A stretch of DNA of 64,000 nt from Luteimonas panaciterrae (GCF_020511115.1 NZ_JAJAVH010000007.1:1-64000); one strand, 5' to 3'. Shown: positions 8,903 to 18,629, counted from the stretch's first letter. A program made the numbers and translations. The notes: a model not told the origin generated them from the sequence alone.

Positions 8903-9490
8903 TCAGGGCGGCGCGTTGAGATCGGGCAGCGTGACGTCCGTGGGCTCGGTCGGCGTTTCCGGCTTCGGCGAGCGTGCGGCGGCGTCGATGCGGCGCAGGA
9001 TCGCCGCCGTCATGTCCTTGCGCATTTCCTTGGTGAGCAGGTCGACCTCGCTCTCGGCGCCGGTGGGGCTGGTCGGCGACGACACATAATCGCGCGCCAG
9101 CTCCACCACCTGCTTCGGCACGAACACGGAGCCGTCGGCCTTGGTGAAGGAGAACACCACCGCGTAGCGCAGCGTGAATTCCTGCGCGCGGCCGTACTGG
9201 TCGACGCTGATCGGCAACGAGCCCCACTTCTCCGACACGACGCTCAACACCGCCTTGCCGGTGGGAGCGCCTTCGGTCGACGCCTCGACCCCGGCGCGTT
9301 CCAGCGCCTGCACCACCGACTGCGCCAGCGGGCTGTAGGGATTGCGCGACGCCACGAGGATCTGGCCGACATCCGGCGGCAGCGTCAACGCGCTGCGCAG
9401 ATGGAATCCGCACGCGGTCAGGACCAGCGCGAGGGCGGCGATCGCAGCGGTTCGAAGAAGGCGGGGCCTGCTCGGAAGGGCTTTTCTCAT
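8903..9490 (-). CDS. lptE: LPS-assembly lipoprotein LptE
   Basis: A 195-residue outer-membrane lipoprotein that plugs the LptD barrel during delivery of lipopolysaccharide to the cell surface. The signal peptide ends in a lipobox LTAC with Cys27, followed by GFHLRSALTLPPDV, the family hallmark. Further down come SYSP-like NPYSPLAQSVVQALERAGV and AVVFSFTKADG. The ATG at 9488-9490 is chosen since it gives a short, basic n-region before the hydrophobic stretch; the frame is open further upstream. The C-terminus is proline-rich (PKPETPTEPTDVTLPDLNAP). It lies between leuS and holA, as expected. Confidence 0.95.
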   Translation of the reverse strand: MRKALPSRPRLLRTAAIAALALVLTACGFHLRSALTLPPDVGQILVASRNPYSPLAQSVVQALERAGVEASTEGAPTGKAVLSVVSEKWGSLPISVDQYGRAQEFTLRYAVVFSFTKADGSVFVPKQVVELARDYVSSPTSPTGAESEVDLLTKEMRKDMTAAILRRIDAAARSPKPETPTEPTDVTLPDLNAPP

Positions 9491-9566
9491 GCGCGCAGTC
9501 TGGACGAGACGGCTATGGGCGGCAAGCGCGAGGGGTTGGGGATCGCGCCCTGCCGCCATTTCGCGT

Positions 9567-12293
9567 TCAGGCAACAACGATGTTGACGATCTTGCCGGGC
9601 ACGATGATCAGCTTGCGTATCTGCTGGCCCTCGACGAACTTCGCCACATTCGGCTCGGCCAACGCAGCGGCTTCGATCTGTTCGCGCGGCGCATCGGCGG
9701 CGGCCTCGATCGTGCCGCGCAGCTTGCCGTTGACCTGCACCGCCAGCGTCACGCTGTCGCGCACGAGCGCGGCGGGATCGGCCTGCGGGAACGGCACGTC
9801 CTCGAGCACCGTCTCGGCATGGCCGAGCGCCTGCCACAGGGCGTGGCTGACGTGCGGCGTCACCGGGTTGAGCAGCAGCACCATCGTCTGCAGCGTCTCG
9901 TGGCGCAGCGCGCGGCCCTGGTCGCTCATGTCATCGAACTTCGACACCGCGTTGAGCAATTCCATCAGCGCCGCGATCGCGGTGTTGAAACTGTGGCGGC
10001 GGCCGTAATCGTCGCCCACTTTCTGGATGGTTTCGTGCAGCTGGCGGCGCAGCGTCTTCTGCGCCGGCGTCAGTGCCGAAACATCGACTTGCGGATGATC
10101 CGGCTGCGCGACATGCGTGGTCACCTCGCGCCAGAAGCGACGCAGGAAGCGGGCCATGCCTTCGACGCCGGCATCGCTCCACTCCAGCGACATGGTCGGC
10201 GGCGAGGCGAACATCGAGAACAGGCGCACGGTATCGGCGCCGTATTGCTCGACCAGCACCACCGGATCGACGCCGTTGTTCTTGGACTTGGACATCTTCT
10301 CGATGCCGCCGATCGCGACCGGCCCGCCGTCGCTCTTCAGCACCGCGCCGGTGATCTTGGCGCGTTCGTCGCGCAGGATTTCAACATCCGCGGGGTTGAA
10401 CCATTCCTTGTTGCCGTTTTCCGTTTCGCGATAGAACGTTTCCGCCACCACCATGCCCTGCGTCAGCAGATTCGTCGCCGGCTCGTCGCTGTCGACCATG
10501 CCGGCGTCGCGCAGCAGCTTGTGATAGAAGCGGAAGTACATCAGATGCAGGATCGCGTGCTCGATGCCGCCGATGTACTGGTCCACCGGCAGCCAGTAGC
10601 GCGCGCGCTCGTCGATCATGTCGCTCGCGCCCGGCGAGGTGTAGCGGGCGTAGTACCAGCTCGACTCCATGAAGGTGTCGAAGGTGTCGGTCTCGCGCTC
10701 GGCCGCGCCGCCGCATTGCGGGCAGGTGGTCTTGCGCCATGCGGGATCGGCCTTGATCGGCGACTGCACGCCGGAAAACGCGACGTCTTCCGGCAGCAGC
10801 ACCGGCAGCTGATCTTCCGGCACCGGCACGTCGCCGCACTTCGGGCACAGGATCACCGGAATCGGGCAACCCCAGTAGCGCTGGCGGCTCACGCCCCAGT
10901 CGCGCAGACGGTAGTTGACGCGGCGCGCACCGCGGCCGTCGTGTTCGAACTTCGCCGCCAGCGCGTCGAAGCTCTCGCGGTAATCCATGCCGTTGTATTC
11001 GTCGGAATTCACCAGCCAGCCGCGCTCGGTATAGGCCGCGTCGTCCTGGATGCCGCGCTCGAAGGCTTCCACCACCTGCACCGCGGCGCCGGTGTCGTAG
11101 ACGTCGACCGCACCGCTTCCACCCAGCGCGGCGCGCATCGGGTCCTGGGCGCGCTCGACATCGGAGGCGATCTCGCTCAACGCATCGCGCACCTCCAGCG
11201 GCACCACCACCATGCGGATCGGCAGGCCGTAGGCCTTGGCGAATTCCCAGTCGCGCTGATCGTGCCCAGGCACCGCCATCACCGCGCCGGTGCCGTAGCC
11301 CATCAGCACGAAGTTGGCCACCCACACCGGCACTTCCTCGCCGCTGATCGGGTGGATCGCGCGCAGGCCGGTGTCCATGCCACGCTTCACCTGCGTTTCC
11401 AGTTCGGCTTCGGAGACGCCGCCCTTGCGCAGATCCTCGATGAAATCCGCCAGCTCGGAATTGGCCTGCGCGGCCTTATGTGCCAGCGGATGCTCGGCGG
11501 CGATCGAAATGAAGGTCACGCCCATCAATGTGTCGGGGCGCGTGGTGAACACGGTGAGCGGCGCGTCCTCGCCCTCGATGCGGAACTGGATCTCCAGGCC
11601 TTCGCTGCGGCCGATCCAGTTGCGCTGCATGGTCTTGACCGAATCCGGCCAACCGGGCAGCGCGTCGAGGCCATCCAGCAGCTCCTGCGCGTAGTCGGTG
11701 ATCTTCAGGAACCACTGCGGAATCTCGCGCTTCTCGACCAAAGCACCGGTGCGCCAGCCGCGGCCGTCGATCACCTGTTCGTTGGCCAGCACGGTCTGGT
11801 CGACCGGGTCCCAGTTCACCACCGAGTTCTTGCGATAGGCCAATCCCTTTTTCATCAGCCGCACGAACATGCGCTGCTCGTGCACGTAGTACTCGGGCCG
11901 GCAGGTGGCGAACTCGCGCGACCAGTCGATGGCATAACCCATCGATTTCAGCTGCGCGCGCATGTGGTCGATGTTGGCGTAGGTCCACTTGGCCGGCGCG
12001 GTGTTGTTCTTGATCGCCGCGTTCTCGGCCGGCAGGCCGAAGGCGTCCCATGCCATCGGCTGCAGCACGTTCTTGCCGATCATGCGCTGGTAGCGGCTGA
12101 TCACATCGCCGATGGTGTAGTTGCGCACATGGCCTACATGGAGCGCGCCGGACGGATACGGCAGCATCGAAAGGCAGAAATACTTCGGCTTCGAAGCATC
12201 CTCGCGCACCTCGTAGGCACGGGTGTCGGCCCAGTACTGCTGGGCGGCGGTTTCGACGGCTTTGGGGTCGTAGGCGGCGGTTTCGGCGGACAC
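9567..12293 (-). CDS. leuS: Leucyl-tRNA synthetase
   Basis: A 908-residue class I synthetase that charges tRNA-Leu. The HIGH-type motif reads HVGH at residues 52-55 within [18 protein letters not shown], and the KMSKS motif is at about 666-670 ([13 protein letters not shown]). The editing domain contains [13 protein letters not shown] and the zinc-type segment [15 protein letters not shown] with a second CPQCGG pair. The start is a GTG at 12291-12293; no ATG lies nearby. The gene heads the minus-strand block leuS-lptE-holA-nadD-rsfS-rlmH. The opposite strand is open over most of its length, but that frame is a GC-bias shadow. Confidence 0.98.
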   Translation of the reverse strand: MSAETAAYDPKAVETAAQQYWADTRAYEVREDASKPKYFCLSMLPYPSGALHVGHVRNYTIGDVISRYQRMIGKNVLQPMAWDAFGLPAENAAIKNNTAPAKWTYANIDHMRAQLKSMGYAIDWSREFATCRPEYYVHEQRMFVRLMKKGLAYRKNSVVNWDPVDQTVLANEQVIDGRGWRTGALVEKREIPQWFLKITDYAQELLDGLDALPGWPDSVKTMQRNWIGRSEGLEIQFRIEGEDAPLTVFTTRPDTLMGVTFISIAAEHPLAHKAAQANSELADFIEDLRKGGVSEAELETQVKRGMDTGLRAIHPISGEEVPVWVANFVLMGYGTGAVMAVPGHDQRDWEFAKAYGLPIRMVVVPLEVRDALSEIASDVERAQDPMRAALGGSGAVDVYDTGAAVQVVEAFERGIQDDAAYTERGWLVNSDEYNGMDYRESFDALAAKFEHDGRGARRVNYRLRDWGVSRQRYWGCPIPVILCPKCGDVPVPEDQLPVLLPEDVAFSGVQSPIKADPAWRKTTCPQCGGAAERETDTFDTFMESSWYYARYTSPGASDMIDERARYWLPVDQYIGGIEHAILHLMYFRFYHKLLRDAGMVDSDEPATNLLTQGMVVAETFYRETENGNKEWFNPADVEILRDERAKITGAVLKSDGGPVAIGGIEKMSKSKNNGVDPVVLVEQYGADTVRLFSMFASPPTMSLEWSDAGVEGMARFLRRFWREVTTHVAQPDHPQVDVSALTPAQKTLRRQLHETIQKVGDDYGRRHSFNTAIAALMELLNAVSKFDDMSDQGRALRHETLQTMVLLLNPVTPHVSHALWQALGHAETVLEDVPFPQADPAALVRDSVTLAVQVNGKLRGTIEAAADAPREQIEAAALAEPNVAKFVEGQQIRKLIIVPGKIVNIVVA

Positions 12294-12555
12294 GGGGACG
12301 GCTGGCGCGCGGCCAGGCGGAAAGGATCAGGGCCGGAAAGCCTACCGCAGCGCAGCATTCACCGCCATCGCCGGAGCGCCGACAGCTCCAATGCCAGGCG
12401 CACGAGAGGTCTGGCGAAGCGCATCCCGGCATCGGGCCGGCAGGCCGGATGACGATGGACACCCGACAGGTTGCCGATGACGGACAGCACATGAGATTCG
12501 ATGAAAGACCAGGCAAATTCGCACGCTCGCTTTGCACGCTTCTGGAGAATTGGGG

Positions 12556-13752
12556 ATGAGGCCGCATCGATCCATGCGCAGCGCAGCATCGTTGACGGCG
12601 TTGTTGTGCCTCGTCGCGGCCTGGCTCCCGGGCGCCATCGCCGCCGTGCCGATGCGCACCTCGTTCGACATGCAGGTGCCCCTGGCGCCGACGCCGCTGA
12701 AAATCGCCGGCGTTCCGCAGCTCGTTTACGAATTGCACCTCACCAATTTCGCGGACGATGCCTTGACGCTCAAGCATGTCCAGGTGCTCGACGCGGCCGG
12801 CGCAACTCTGATCGACCTGCGCGGGCAGGAACTCGACCACAGGCTCGGAAGACCAGGCCTGACGACGGGCCAGAAAGACAAACGCGAGATCGCGCCAGGC
12901 ATGCGCGCGGTGCTCTACATCGAGGTGCCGGTCCGCGACCGCGCGATGCCGCGCGAATTGCGGCATCGCATCGAGTACGCCAGCGCCAGCACGGGCGAAG
13001 CGACCGAGGTCGACGCCGTCGTCGAGGGCGCCCGCATCGCCGTGCTCGAGACACCACCTCCGTCGCTCAGCCCGCCGCTGCGGGGCGGGCCTTGGGCGGC
13101 GATCCATGATCCCGCGTGGCCGCGCGGACATCGCCGCGTGTTCTATGCGGTCGACGGCCGCGCATTTCTTCCGGGCCGCTATGCCATCGACTGGGTCAAG
13201 CTGGACGATCAGGGGCGCGAGGAGCGCTCCAGGAACGGCGGCAGCGACCAGGTGACCGACTGGTACGGTTACGGCGAAGACGTGCTGGCCGTCGCCGACG
13301 GCGTGATCGCCTCCACTCGCGACGATGTCGTCGAAAGCGCCACGATTTCCGCGCATCCCAAGCATTCGATTACCGATGCCAGCGGCAACTATGTCGCCCT
13401 CGATATCGGCAACGGCCGTTACGCTTTTTACGAGCATCTGAAACCCGGCAGCCTGCGCGTTCGCCCTGGACAGCGTGTGCGGCGCGGCGACGTCATCGCT
13501 TCGCTGGGTTTCACCGGCGATTCGACCGGTCCGCACCTGCATTTCCATGTCGCCGATGCCGACTCGCCGCTTGGTGCCGAAGGCGTGCCATACGTCTTCG
13601 ACGGTTTCGAGATCCTCGGCCGTTACGAGGCGATCGGCGATCTCGGCAAGAAACGCTGGCAGCCCTATCCCGTGCCGGCGGAAGCCCATCGCAGCGGAGA
13701 ACGCCCCGCTGCCAATGTCGTCTTGAAATTCGAAGCAGCATCGAAGCCGTAG
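12556..13752 (+). CDS. Secreted M23-like (LytM-fold) peptidase
   Basis: A 398-residue exported protein. After a signal peptide (LTALLCLVAAWLPGAIAA) comes a beta-rich N-terminal region of about 200 residues, then a LytM/peptidase M23 domain at about 225-375. That domain holds FYEHLKPGSLRVRPGQRVRRGD and GPHLHFHV, the latter carrying the HxH zinc ligands. The upstream ligand motif usually seen as HxxxD is not obvious: the matching place reads SDQVTDWYGYGEDVLAVADG. M23 enzymes cut glycine or stem-peptide bonds in peptidoglycan or other proteins; the target here is unknown. The ATG at 12556 has GGAG 9 bases upstream and a better signal peptide than the in-frame TTG at 12532. It is divergent from leuS across 262 bases. 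Confidence 0.82.
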   Translation: MRPHRSMRSAASLTALLCLVAAWLPGAIAAVPMRTSFDMQVPLAPTPLKIAGVPQLVYELHLTNFADDALTLKHVQVLDAAGATLIDLRGQELDHRLGRPGLTTGQKDKREIAPGMRAVLYIEVPVRDRAMPRELRHRIEYASASTGEATEVDAVVEGARIAVLETPPPSLSPPLRGGPWAAIHDPAWPRGHRRVFYAVDGRAFLPGRYAIDWVKLDDQGREERSRNGGSDQVTDWYGYGEDVLAVADGVIASTRDDVVESATISAHPKHSITDASGNYVALDIGNGRYAFYEHLKPGSLRVRPGQRVRRGDVIASLGFTGDSTGPHLHFHVADADSPLGAEGVPYVFDGFEILGRYEAIGDLGKKRWQPYPVPAEAHRSGERPAANVVLKFEAASKP

Positions 13753-13885
13753 CCATGTGCTCTCGTGATTCGCTCCGTAGCCACGGCTGCAAGCGCTCTG
13801 TCGGCACAGCCCCTCGCCGCGATGCGCAACCGGCCTCCCGCATACCGCTATGATCCTTGCGAATTTCTTACCCAGGGAAATCTCC

Positions 13886-15238
13886 GTGCATAGAATCGCT
13901 CCCGCGCTCGCATCCGCCATCGCCCTGGCTTCATCCGCGCCCCTGTTCGCCGCCGATGCTCCAACGGCTGTCGCCACCAAGGCGGTAGCACTGCATTGCG
14001 AGCATCTGTTCGACAGCCGCGGCGGCCGCGTCCTGGGCGCGCATACCGTGGTGGTGCGCGAGGGAAAAGTGGCCGACGTGGTGCCCGGGCGCGCCGAGAT
14101 TCCCGATGCCGAATCCGTCGATCTGGCTGGCCGCACCTGCCTGCCGGGCTGGACCGACCTGCACGTGCACCTGGGCTCGCAATCCAGCCCGCAAAGCTAT
14201 TCCGAAGGCTTTCGTCTCGACGAGGTCGATTTCGCCTTCCGCAGCGTCGGCTACGCCGAGAAGACCCTGCTCGCCGGCTTCACCAGCGTGCGCGACCTCG
14301 GCGGCGAAGTGGCGCCGCACCTGCGCGACGCGATCAACCAGGGCCTCGTGCGCGGTCCACGCATCTTTGCCGCCGGCAAGTCGATCGCCACCACCGGCGG
14401 CCATGCCGATCCCACCAACGGCTACAACTCCGAACTGTCGCACCTGCTCGGCCCGCCCGGCCCCACCGAGGGCGTGATCAACTCGATCGACGACGCCCGC
14501 CAGGCCGTGCGCCAGCGCTACAAGGACGGCAGTGACGTCATCAAGATCACCGCCACCGGCGGCGTGCTGTCGTACGCGAAATCCGGCGACGCGCCGCAGT
14601 TCACCGTGGACGAGGTGAAGGCCATCGTCGACACGGCCAAGGACTACGGCTACAAGGTCGCCGCGCACGCGCACGGCACCGAAGGCATGAAGCGCGCGGT
14701 GCTGGGCGGCGTGACCAGCATCGAGCACGGCACCTACATGACCGACGAGGTCATCTCGCTGATGAAGCAGAAAGGCACCTGGTACGTGCCGACGATCTAC
14801 GCCGGCCGCTTCGTCGCCGACAAGGCCAAGGTCGATGGCTACTACCCCGAGGTCGTGCGCGCGAAGGCGGCACGTATCGGCGCGCAGATCCAGGGCACCG
14901 CCGCCAAGGCCTACAAGTCCGGTGTGAAGATCGCCTTCGGCACCGACATGGGCGTCGGTCCGCATGGCGACAACGCGCGCGAATTTCTCTACATGGTCGA
15001 AGCCGGCATGCCGGCCGCCTATGCGCTGCAGGCGGCGACGATCCGCGCCGCCGAAGTGCTTGGCGTCAGCGACCAGGGCGTGATCGAGGCCGGCAAGCGC
15101 GCCGACATCATCGCCCTGCCCGGCGACCCGGTCGCCGAGATCGGCAACGTGCTGAAGGTGGATTTCGTGATGAAGGACGGCGCGATCTACAAGCGCCCGG
15201 CGCAGAACGCTTCCGCATCGGGCAGCATTGTGCAGTGA
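13886..15238 (+). CDS. Secreted metal-dependent amidohydrolase (Xaa-Pro dipeptidase-like)
   Basis: A 450-residue protein with a signal peptide (about residues 1-23, ending PLFAADA) and an amidohydrolase TIM barrel. Metal-site motifs in order are DLHVHLG, VIKITATGG (the lysine usually carbamylated), AAHAHG, SIEHGTYM and FGTDMG, followed by the small beta-sandwich end IEAGKRADIIALPGDP. This subfamily covers periplasmic enzymes that split dipeptides ending in proline or hydrolyse cyclic amides; the exact substrate is not readable. The GTG at 13886 is chosen as start because AGGGAAA precedes it and the signal peptide follows at once. Its last codons overlap the start of the SemiSWEET gene by four bases. 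Confidence 0.88.
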   Translation: MHRIAPALASAIALASSAPLFAADAPTAVATKAVALHCEHLFDSRGGRVLGAHTVVVREGKVADVVPGRAEIPDAESVDLAGRTCLPGWTDLHVHLGSQSSPQSYSEGFRLDEVDFAFRSVGYAEKTLLAGFTSVRDLGGEVAPHLRDAINQGLVRGPRIFAAGKSIATTGGHADPTNGYNSELSHLLGPPGPTEGVINSIDDARQAVRQRYKDGSDVIKITATGGVLSYAKSGDAPQFTVDEVKAIVDTAKDYGYKVAAHAHGTEGMKRAVLGGVTSIEHGTYMTDEVISLMKQKGTWYVPTIYAGRFVADKAKVDGYYPEVVRAKAARIGAQIQGTAAKAYKSGVKIAFGTDMGVGPHGDNAREFLYMVEAGMPAAYALQAATIRAAEVLGVSDQGVIEAGKRADIIALPGDPVAEIGNVLKVDFVMKDGAIYKRPAQNASASGSIVQ

Positions 15239-15486
15239 ACGCGCACTGGCTCGGCGCCGTCGCGGCCACGCTGACCACCGTGGCCTTCGTGCCACAGGCG
15301 CTGAAGACCATCCGCACGCGCGACACTCGCGGCATCTCGCTCGGGATGTACGTGATCTTCACGATCGGGATCGTTTGCTGGTTCGGCTATGGCCTGCTGC
15401 TGCAGTCGTGGCCGATGATCATCTCGAACGCGATCACCTTTTTGCTGGCGGCGACGATCCTGGCGCTGAAGCTTCGCTACGGGTGA
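15235..15486 (+). CDS. SemiSWEET-type small membrane transporter
   Basis: An 83-residue protein with three predicted membrane helices (about 5-22, 38-55, 60-78). The PQ-loop signature FVPQALKTIRTRDTRGIS lies after the first helix. This is the half-size unit of SWEET sugar transporters, which works as a dimer. The GTG start sits inside the stop of the upstream amidohydrolase (GTGA overlap), so the two are translated together. The pairing of a periplasmic hydrolase with a small transporter is suggestive, but the transported substrate is unknown. Confidence 0.85.
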   Translation: MNAHWLGAVAATLTTVAFVPQALKTIRTRDTRGISLGMYVIFTIGIVCWFGYGLLLQSWPMIISNAITFLLAATILALKLRYG

Positions 15487-15574
15487 ACGCAGCCGCGCAT
15501 TTCGTTCAACGCAGGGTTTCGAACCATTCACTACTCCGTCGCGACGGGGCGCCGTAGCATGCCTGCTTTCGCCA

Positions 15575-16510
15575 GTGGAACGCGCCGTGGACAACAAAGA
15601 GAATCTTGCTGTTGAGAAGCGCGTCGTTTTCGATTTCGAAATCGACTTCTCCAATGGCGGCGGCATCCAGGGTCAGGACTTCCGCCTCGACATCGACGGC
15701 GACGACATCTCCGATCACGAACTGGGCGATTACATCGTCCGTGATCTGCGCCTGCTGATGGTCGGCACCATCCGCATCCTCAACAAGCGGATCATCCGCG
15801 AGCGTCACAAGCGTGGCGAGATTTCCGTCGACGCGGCCGCAAACTCGGGCGCGCGCTTCATCGACCTCAGCCACAGCATCGAGCACGGCATGATCACCTA
15901 CAAGGGGGTGCCGGCGCCGATCATCTGCGACTACTTGAGCCGTGAGCAGTCGCGCGCGCATTACGCATCGGGCACCGAGTTCCACATCGGCCAGGTGACG
16001 ATGGTCGCCAACACCGGCACTTATCTCGACAGCCCTTTCCATCGCTATGCCGACGGCACCGATCTCGCCGGACTCGAACTCGACACGCTGGCGGAACTCG
16101 ATGCCGTGGTCGTGCGCGTCACCGGTACCGGCAGCCGCGCGATCGGCCGCGAGGCCTTCCTCGCCAGCGACATCCACGGCAAGGCCGTGCTGGTGGAGAC
16201 GGGATGGTCGCGACACTGGCGCACGGACCAGTATTTCGAAGGCCATCCCTATCTGACGGCAGAAGCCGCCACCCATCTGCGCGATGCCGGCGCGAAGCTG
16301 GTCGGCATCGATTCGTTGAACATCGACGACATCGAAGACGGCGAGCGCCCCGTGCACAGCACGCTGCTGCGCGCGGTCATTCCGATCGTGGAACATCTGT
16401 GCCGGCTCGATCAGCTGCCGATCGATGGTTTTCGCTTCAGCGCGGTGCCGGTGAAGGTGCACGGGATGGGCACCTTTCCCGTGCGCGCCTACGCCACGCT
16501 CCCTGCCTGA
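15575..16510 (+). CDS. Cyclase-family hydrolase with N-terminal extension
   Basis: About 311 residues. Residues from about 95 on match the cyclase/kynurenine-formamidase fold: FIDLSHSIEHGMITYKG, then TGTYLDSPFHRYADG, VLVETGWSRHW, and VGIDSLNIDD. The usual metal motif HxGTHxDxPxH is changed: the first His is Asn and the second Tyr (NTGTYLDSPFH). The first 85 residues (VVFDFEIDFSNGGGIQGQDF, then LDIDGDDISDHELGDYIV) form an extra acidic domain I cannot name. The start is uncertain: GTG at 15575 gives the longest form, GTG at 15587 a shorter one; a TAGCAT box at 15555-15560 is a possible -10. The 3' end overlaps the convergent gene at 16489 by 22 bases. Confidence 0.75.
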   Translation: MERAVDNKENLAVEKRVVFDFEIDFSNGGGIQGQDFRLDIDGDDISDHELGDYIVRDLRLLMVGTIRILNKRIIRERHKRGEISVDAAANSGARFIDLSHSIEHGMITYKGVPAPIICDYLSREQSRAHYASGTEFHIGQVTMVANTGTYLDSPFHRYADGTDLAGLELDTLAELDAVVVRVTGTGSRAIGREAFLASDIHGKAVLVETGWSRHWRTDQYFEGHPYLTAEAATHLRDAGAKLVGIDSLNIDDIEDGERPVHSTLLRAVIPIVEHLCRLDQLPIDGFRFSAVPVKVHGMGTFPVRAYATLPA

Positions 16511-17094
16511 CGCGCCGCCCGCGCGAGCGCGAGCCACCACAGGAACCAGACCGCGAACGCCGCGCGCTGCGCGATCGCCGCCGGCATCACCAGCGGTCCG
16601 AGCAGCGCCAGCATCACCAGTGTCGTCGCGGCCAGCACGACCGACCAGGCGGGTAGCGGACTGTCGCTGCCGCGCCATCGACCGATGGCGATCAGGATCG
16701 TGCCCGCGGCGAAGGCCACCCACCACAGCGTCCAGACCGAGGCGTGCAACCGGCTGACCACGGCTTCCAGATCTTGCGGATCGAGACGCAGCACGCCCTG
16801 CATGGCGAAGGCGAGCGCCGACAGCACTACCAGCCAGGCGCCGATGCGCAGCGACCATGGCGCGTTCGCCGACTGCGCTTCGCGCAGACGCCAGCCCACG
16901 AATGCCAGCAACAGTCCTGGCAATACGAATCCTGCGAAATTGAAGACCGGCGCGCGTGCGATGCCCTGCGCTCCCAGCAACGCGACCGGATGCAGCGTCT
17001 GCGAATAGCCTTCCAACACGCTTCCGAACACGATCACGCAGCCGGCGAACAGCAATGCGGCGACCCAGGCCGCCACGCGCACAGCGCGATTCAT
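16489..17094 (-). CDS. DUF998-like integral membrane protein
   Basis: A 201-residue hydrophobic protein with about six membrane helices. It begins MNRAVRVAAWVAALLFAGCV, and GYSQTLHPVALLGAQGIARA followed by FNFAGFVLPGLLLAFVGWRL matches the general look of DUF998 proteins. Their function is unknown. The ATG is at 17092-17094. It converges on the cyclase-family gene with a 22-bp overlap of coding sequence. Confidence 0.7.
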   Translation of the reverse strand: MNRAVRVAAWVAALLFAGCVIVFGSVLEGYSQTLHPVALLGAQGIARAPVFNFAGFVLPGLLLAFVGWRLREAQSANAPWSLRIGAWLVVLSALAFAMQGVLRLDPQDLEAVVSRLHASVWTLWWVAFAAGTILIAIGRWRGSDSPLPAWSVVLAATTLVMLALLGPLVMPAAIAQRAAFAVWFLWWLALARAARQAGSVA

Positions 17095-17169
17095 GCGATT
17101 CCCCGGCGCAATACGATTTCGGCCAATCCGGTTTTCCAGCTGCGATGCATCAATCGTCCGATCCGCGAT

Positions 17170-17547
17170 CTAGTAATCGCGCGCACCCATCAAGCCGACC
17201 GAATAGCCGGCCTTCTCCAGCCTCGCCGTGGCGCGGGAATTGAGCACGACCAGCGCCAGCAATCCCACGAGCGGCACCAGCATCATCAGAAGCAGGAGGA
17301 TCCTGCCCCACACCGGGTATCCCAGGCCGCGGCCGATCTTGTAGATCCCCACCCACGACATGCCGAGGCAGATCAGGATGGGCAGCAACGCGAGCGGGCC
17401 GAGGATCGCGCGCGACGCCGCCGCGACGAAGTACAGAAGGATGGCGTAGATCACCAGTTTCTGCCCCGAGACCACATCATCGAGCGCGGGATTGCGTTGC
17501 TCCCGCACCGAAACGACCGAATTCGGACTCTGATAAGGATTTTCCAC
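17170..17547 (-). CDS. Hypothetical small membrane protein
   Basis: A 125-residue protein that starts from GTG at 17545-17547 with GGGGCGG just upstream. The N-terminus MENPYQSPNS is a short motif often seen at the start of otherwise unrelated bacterial membrane proteins. Three hydrophobic segments follow (about 31-55, 57-72, 82-104), the last rich in leucine and methionine (ILLLLMMLVPLVGLLALVVL). I do not recognise a family with a known role. It lies 75 bases from the DUF998-like gene on the same strand, and may be transcribed with it. Confidence 0.65.
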   Translation of the reverse strand: MENPYQSPNSVVSVREQRNPALDDVVSGQKLVIYAILLYFVAAASRAILGPLALLPILICLGMSWVGIYKIGRGLGYPVWGRILLLLMMLVPLVGLLALVVLNSRATARLEKAGYSVGLMGARDY

Positions 17548-17681
17548 GCCGCCCCTTTGATCACTGCAAACCTTGATCTCTTATGGTGACATCCGATCCG
17601 GCCATTCGGTTGGAACATTCGGTTGGAAATGGTCACCCCAGGCACAATCTACTGCCGATAGCCTCCCCGCCCGGACTCCGC

Positions 17682-18563
17682 ATGTTCTCCCAAACCGCCG
17701 CTCCCGACGCCGCCGCCCACGTCTTCGACGCTACCACCGCCACCTTCGAAGCCGAGGTCCTGCAGAAATCACTGCAGACGCCGGTGCTCGTGGATTTCTG
17801 GGCCGAGTGGTGCGGGCCGTGCAAGACGCTCGGGCCGATCCTCGAGAAGCTGGCCGCCGAATTCCACGGCGCCTTCGAACTGGCCAAGGTCGACACCGAG
17901 CAGGAACCGCAGATCGCCTCCGCCTTCCAGATCCGCTCGATCCCGACCGTGTTCCTGGTCGTGGGCGGCCAGATCGTCGACGGATTCCAGGGCGCGCTGC
18001 CGGAAGGTCAGGTCCGCCAGTTCCTCAAGCATCACGGCATCGAGCCGGCCCAGCCGGTCGAGGACGTCGAACCCGCGGCCGCGCCGCCGGTCGATCCGCA
18101 TGCCGAGGTGATGCGCCTGCGCAAGGCGGTCGAGGCCGAGCCGGACAAGGCCGAACTCAAGCTCGATCTCGCCCTCGCCCTGCTGCAGACCGGCAGCGCG
18201 CACGAGGCCGAGCAGTTGCTCGACGCCCTCCCCGCCAACCTGTCCACCGACGACCGCACGATCCGCGCCCGCGCCAGGCTCGGCTTCGCGGCCCTGCTGA
18301 AGGACGCACCGCCGGAGCAGACGCTGGAAGCGGCCATCGCCACCAACGGCGACGACCTGCGCGCCCGCCATCTGCTCGGCGTGCGCCGCATCGTCGCCGG
18401 CGATGCCGAAGGCGGGCTTGAACAACTGCTGGAAATGCTTCGCCGCAACCGGAATTTCGAGGACGGGCTGCCGCGCAAGGTGCTGATCGACGCCTTCCGC
18501 GTGGTCGAGGACGAGGATCTGGTGGGCCGCTACCGCCGCAAGATGTCGTCGCTGCTGTTCTGA
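17682..18563 (+). CDS. ybbN: Thioredoxin-TPR co-chaperone YbbN (CnoX-type)
   Basis: A 293-residue protein with an N-terminal thioredoxin domain (about 10-115) that includes VLVDFWAEWCGPCKTLGPIL, so both cysteines of WCGPC are present. After a proline/alanine linker (VEPAAAPPVDP) come TPR-like helices (about 150-290), ending with the family's C-terminal DGLPRKVLIDAFRVV. The E. coli homologue holds oxidised proteins and passes them to GroEL and DnaK. E. coli YbbN has lost one active-site cysteine, while this one keeps the redox pair, so it may also act as an oxidoreductase. The ATG at 17682 gives a normal N-terminus; the frame is open upstream. Confidence 0.93.
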   Translation: MFSQTAAPDAAAHVFDATTATFEAEVLQKSLQTPVLVDFWAEWCGPCKTLGPILEKLAAEFHGAFELAKVDTEQEPQIASAFQIRSIPTVFLVVGGQIVDGFQGALPEGQVRQFLKHHGIEPAQPVEDVEPAAAPPVDPHAEVMRLRKAVEAEPDKAELKLDLALALLQTGSAHEAEQLLDALPANLSTDDRTIRARARLGFAALLKDAPPEQTLEAAIATNGDDLRARHLLGVRRIVAGDAEGGLEQLLEMLRRNRNFEDGLPRKVLIDAFRVVEDEDLVGRYRRKMSSLLF

Positions 18564-18573
18564 CCCGGCATAA

Positions 18574-18593
18574 ACCATACCTTTGCGTATGGT
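18574..18593. promoter_or_regulatory. Palindrome ahead of the DUF4442 gene
   Basis: ACCATAC, spacer CTTTGC, GTATGGT: a 7-bp perfect inverted repeat placed 37 bases before the next start codon. It is followed by TAGGCT, which could be a weak -10 box. It could be an operator or a weak hairpin. Confidence 0.35.
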
Positions 18594-18629
18594 AGGCTCC
18601 GCCTCGTTTCCGTCCGAGGCCGTTGCCGC

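Noticed and set aside
9342-12452. Plus-strand open frame of about 1,000 codons
   Set aside because: Antisense to leuS; rich in His, Arg, Gln and Val with no recognisable family. The leuS reading with HVGH and KMSKS is decisive.
11476-14136. Long minus-strand frame running through leuS 5' end and the M23 gene
   Set aside because: Overlaps two well-supported genes in other frames and has no motif or start signal.
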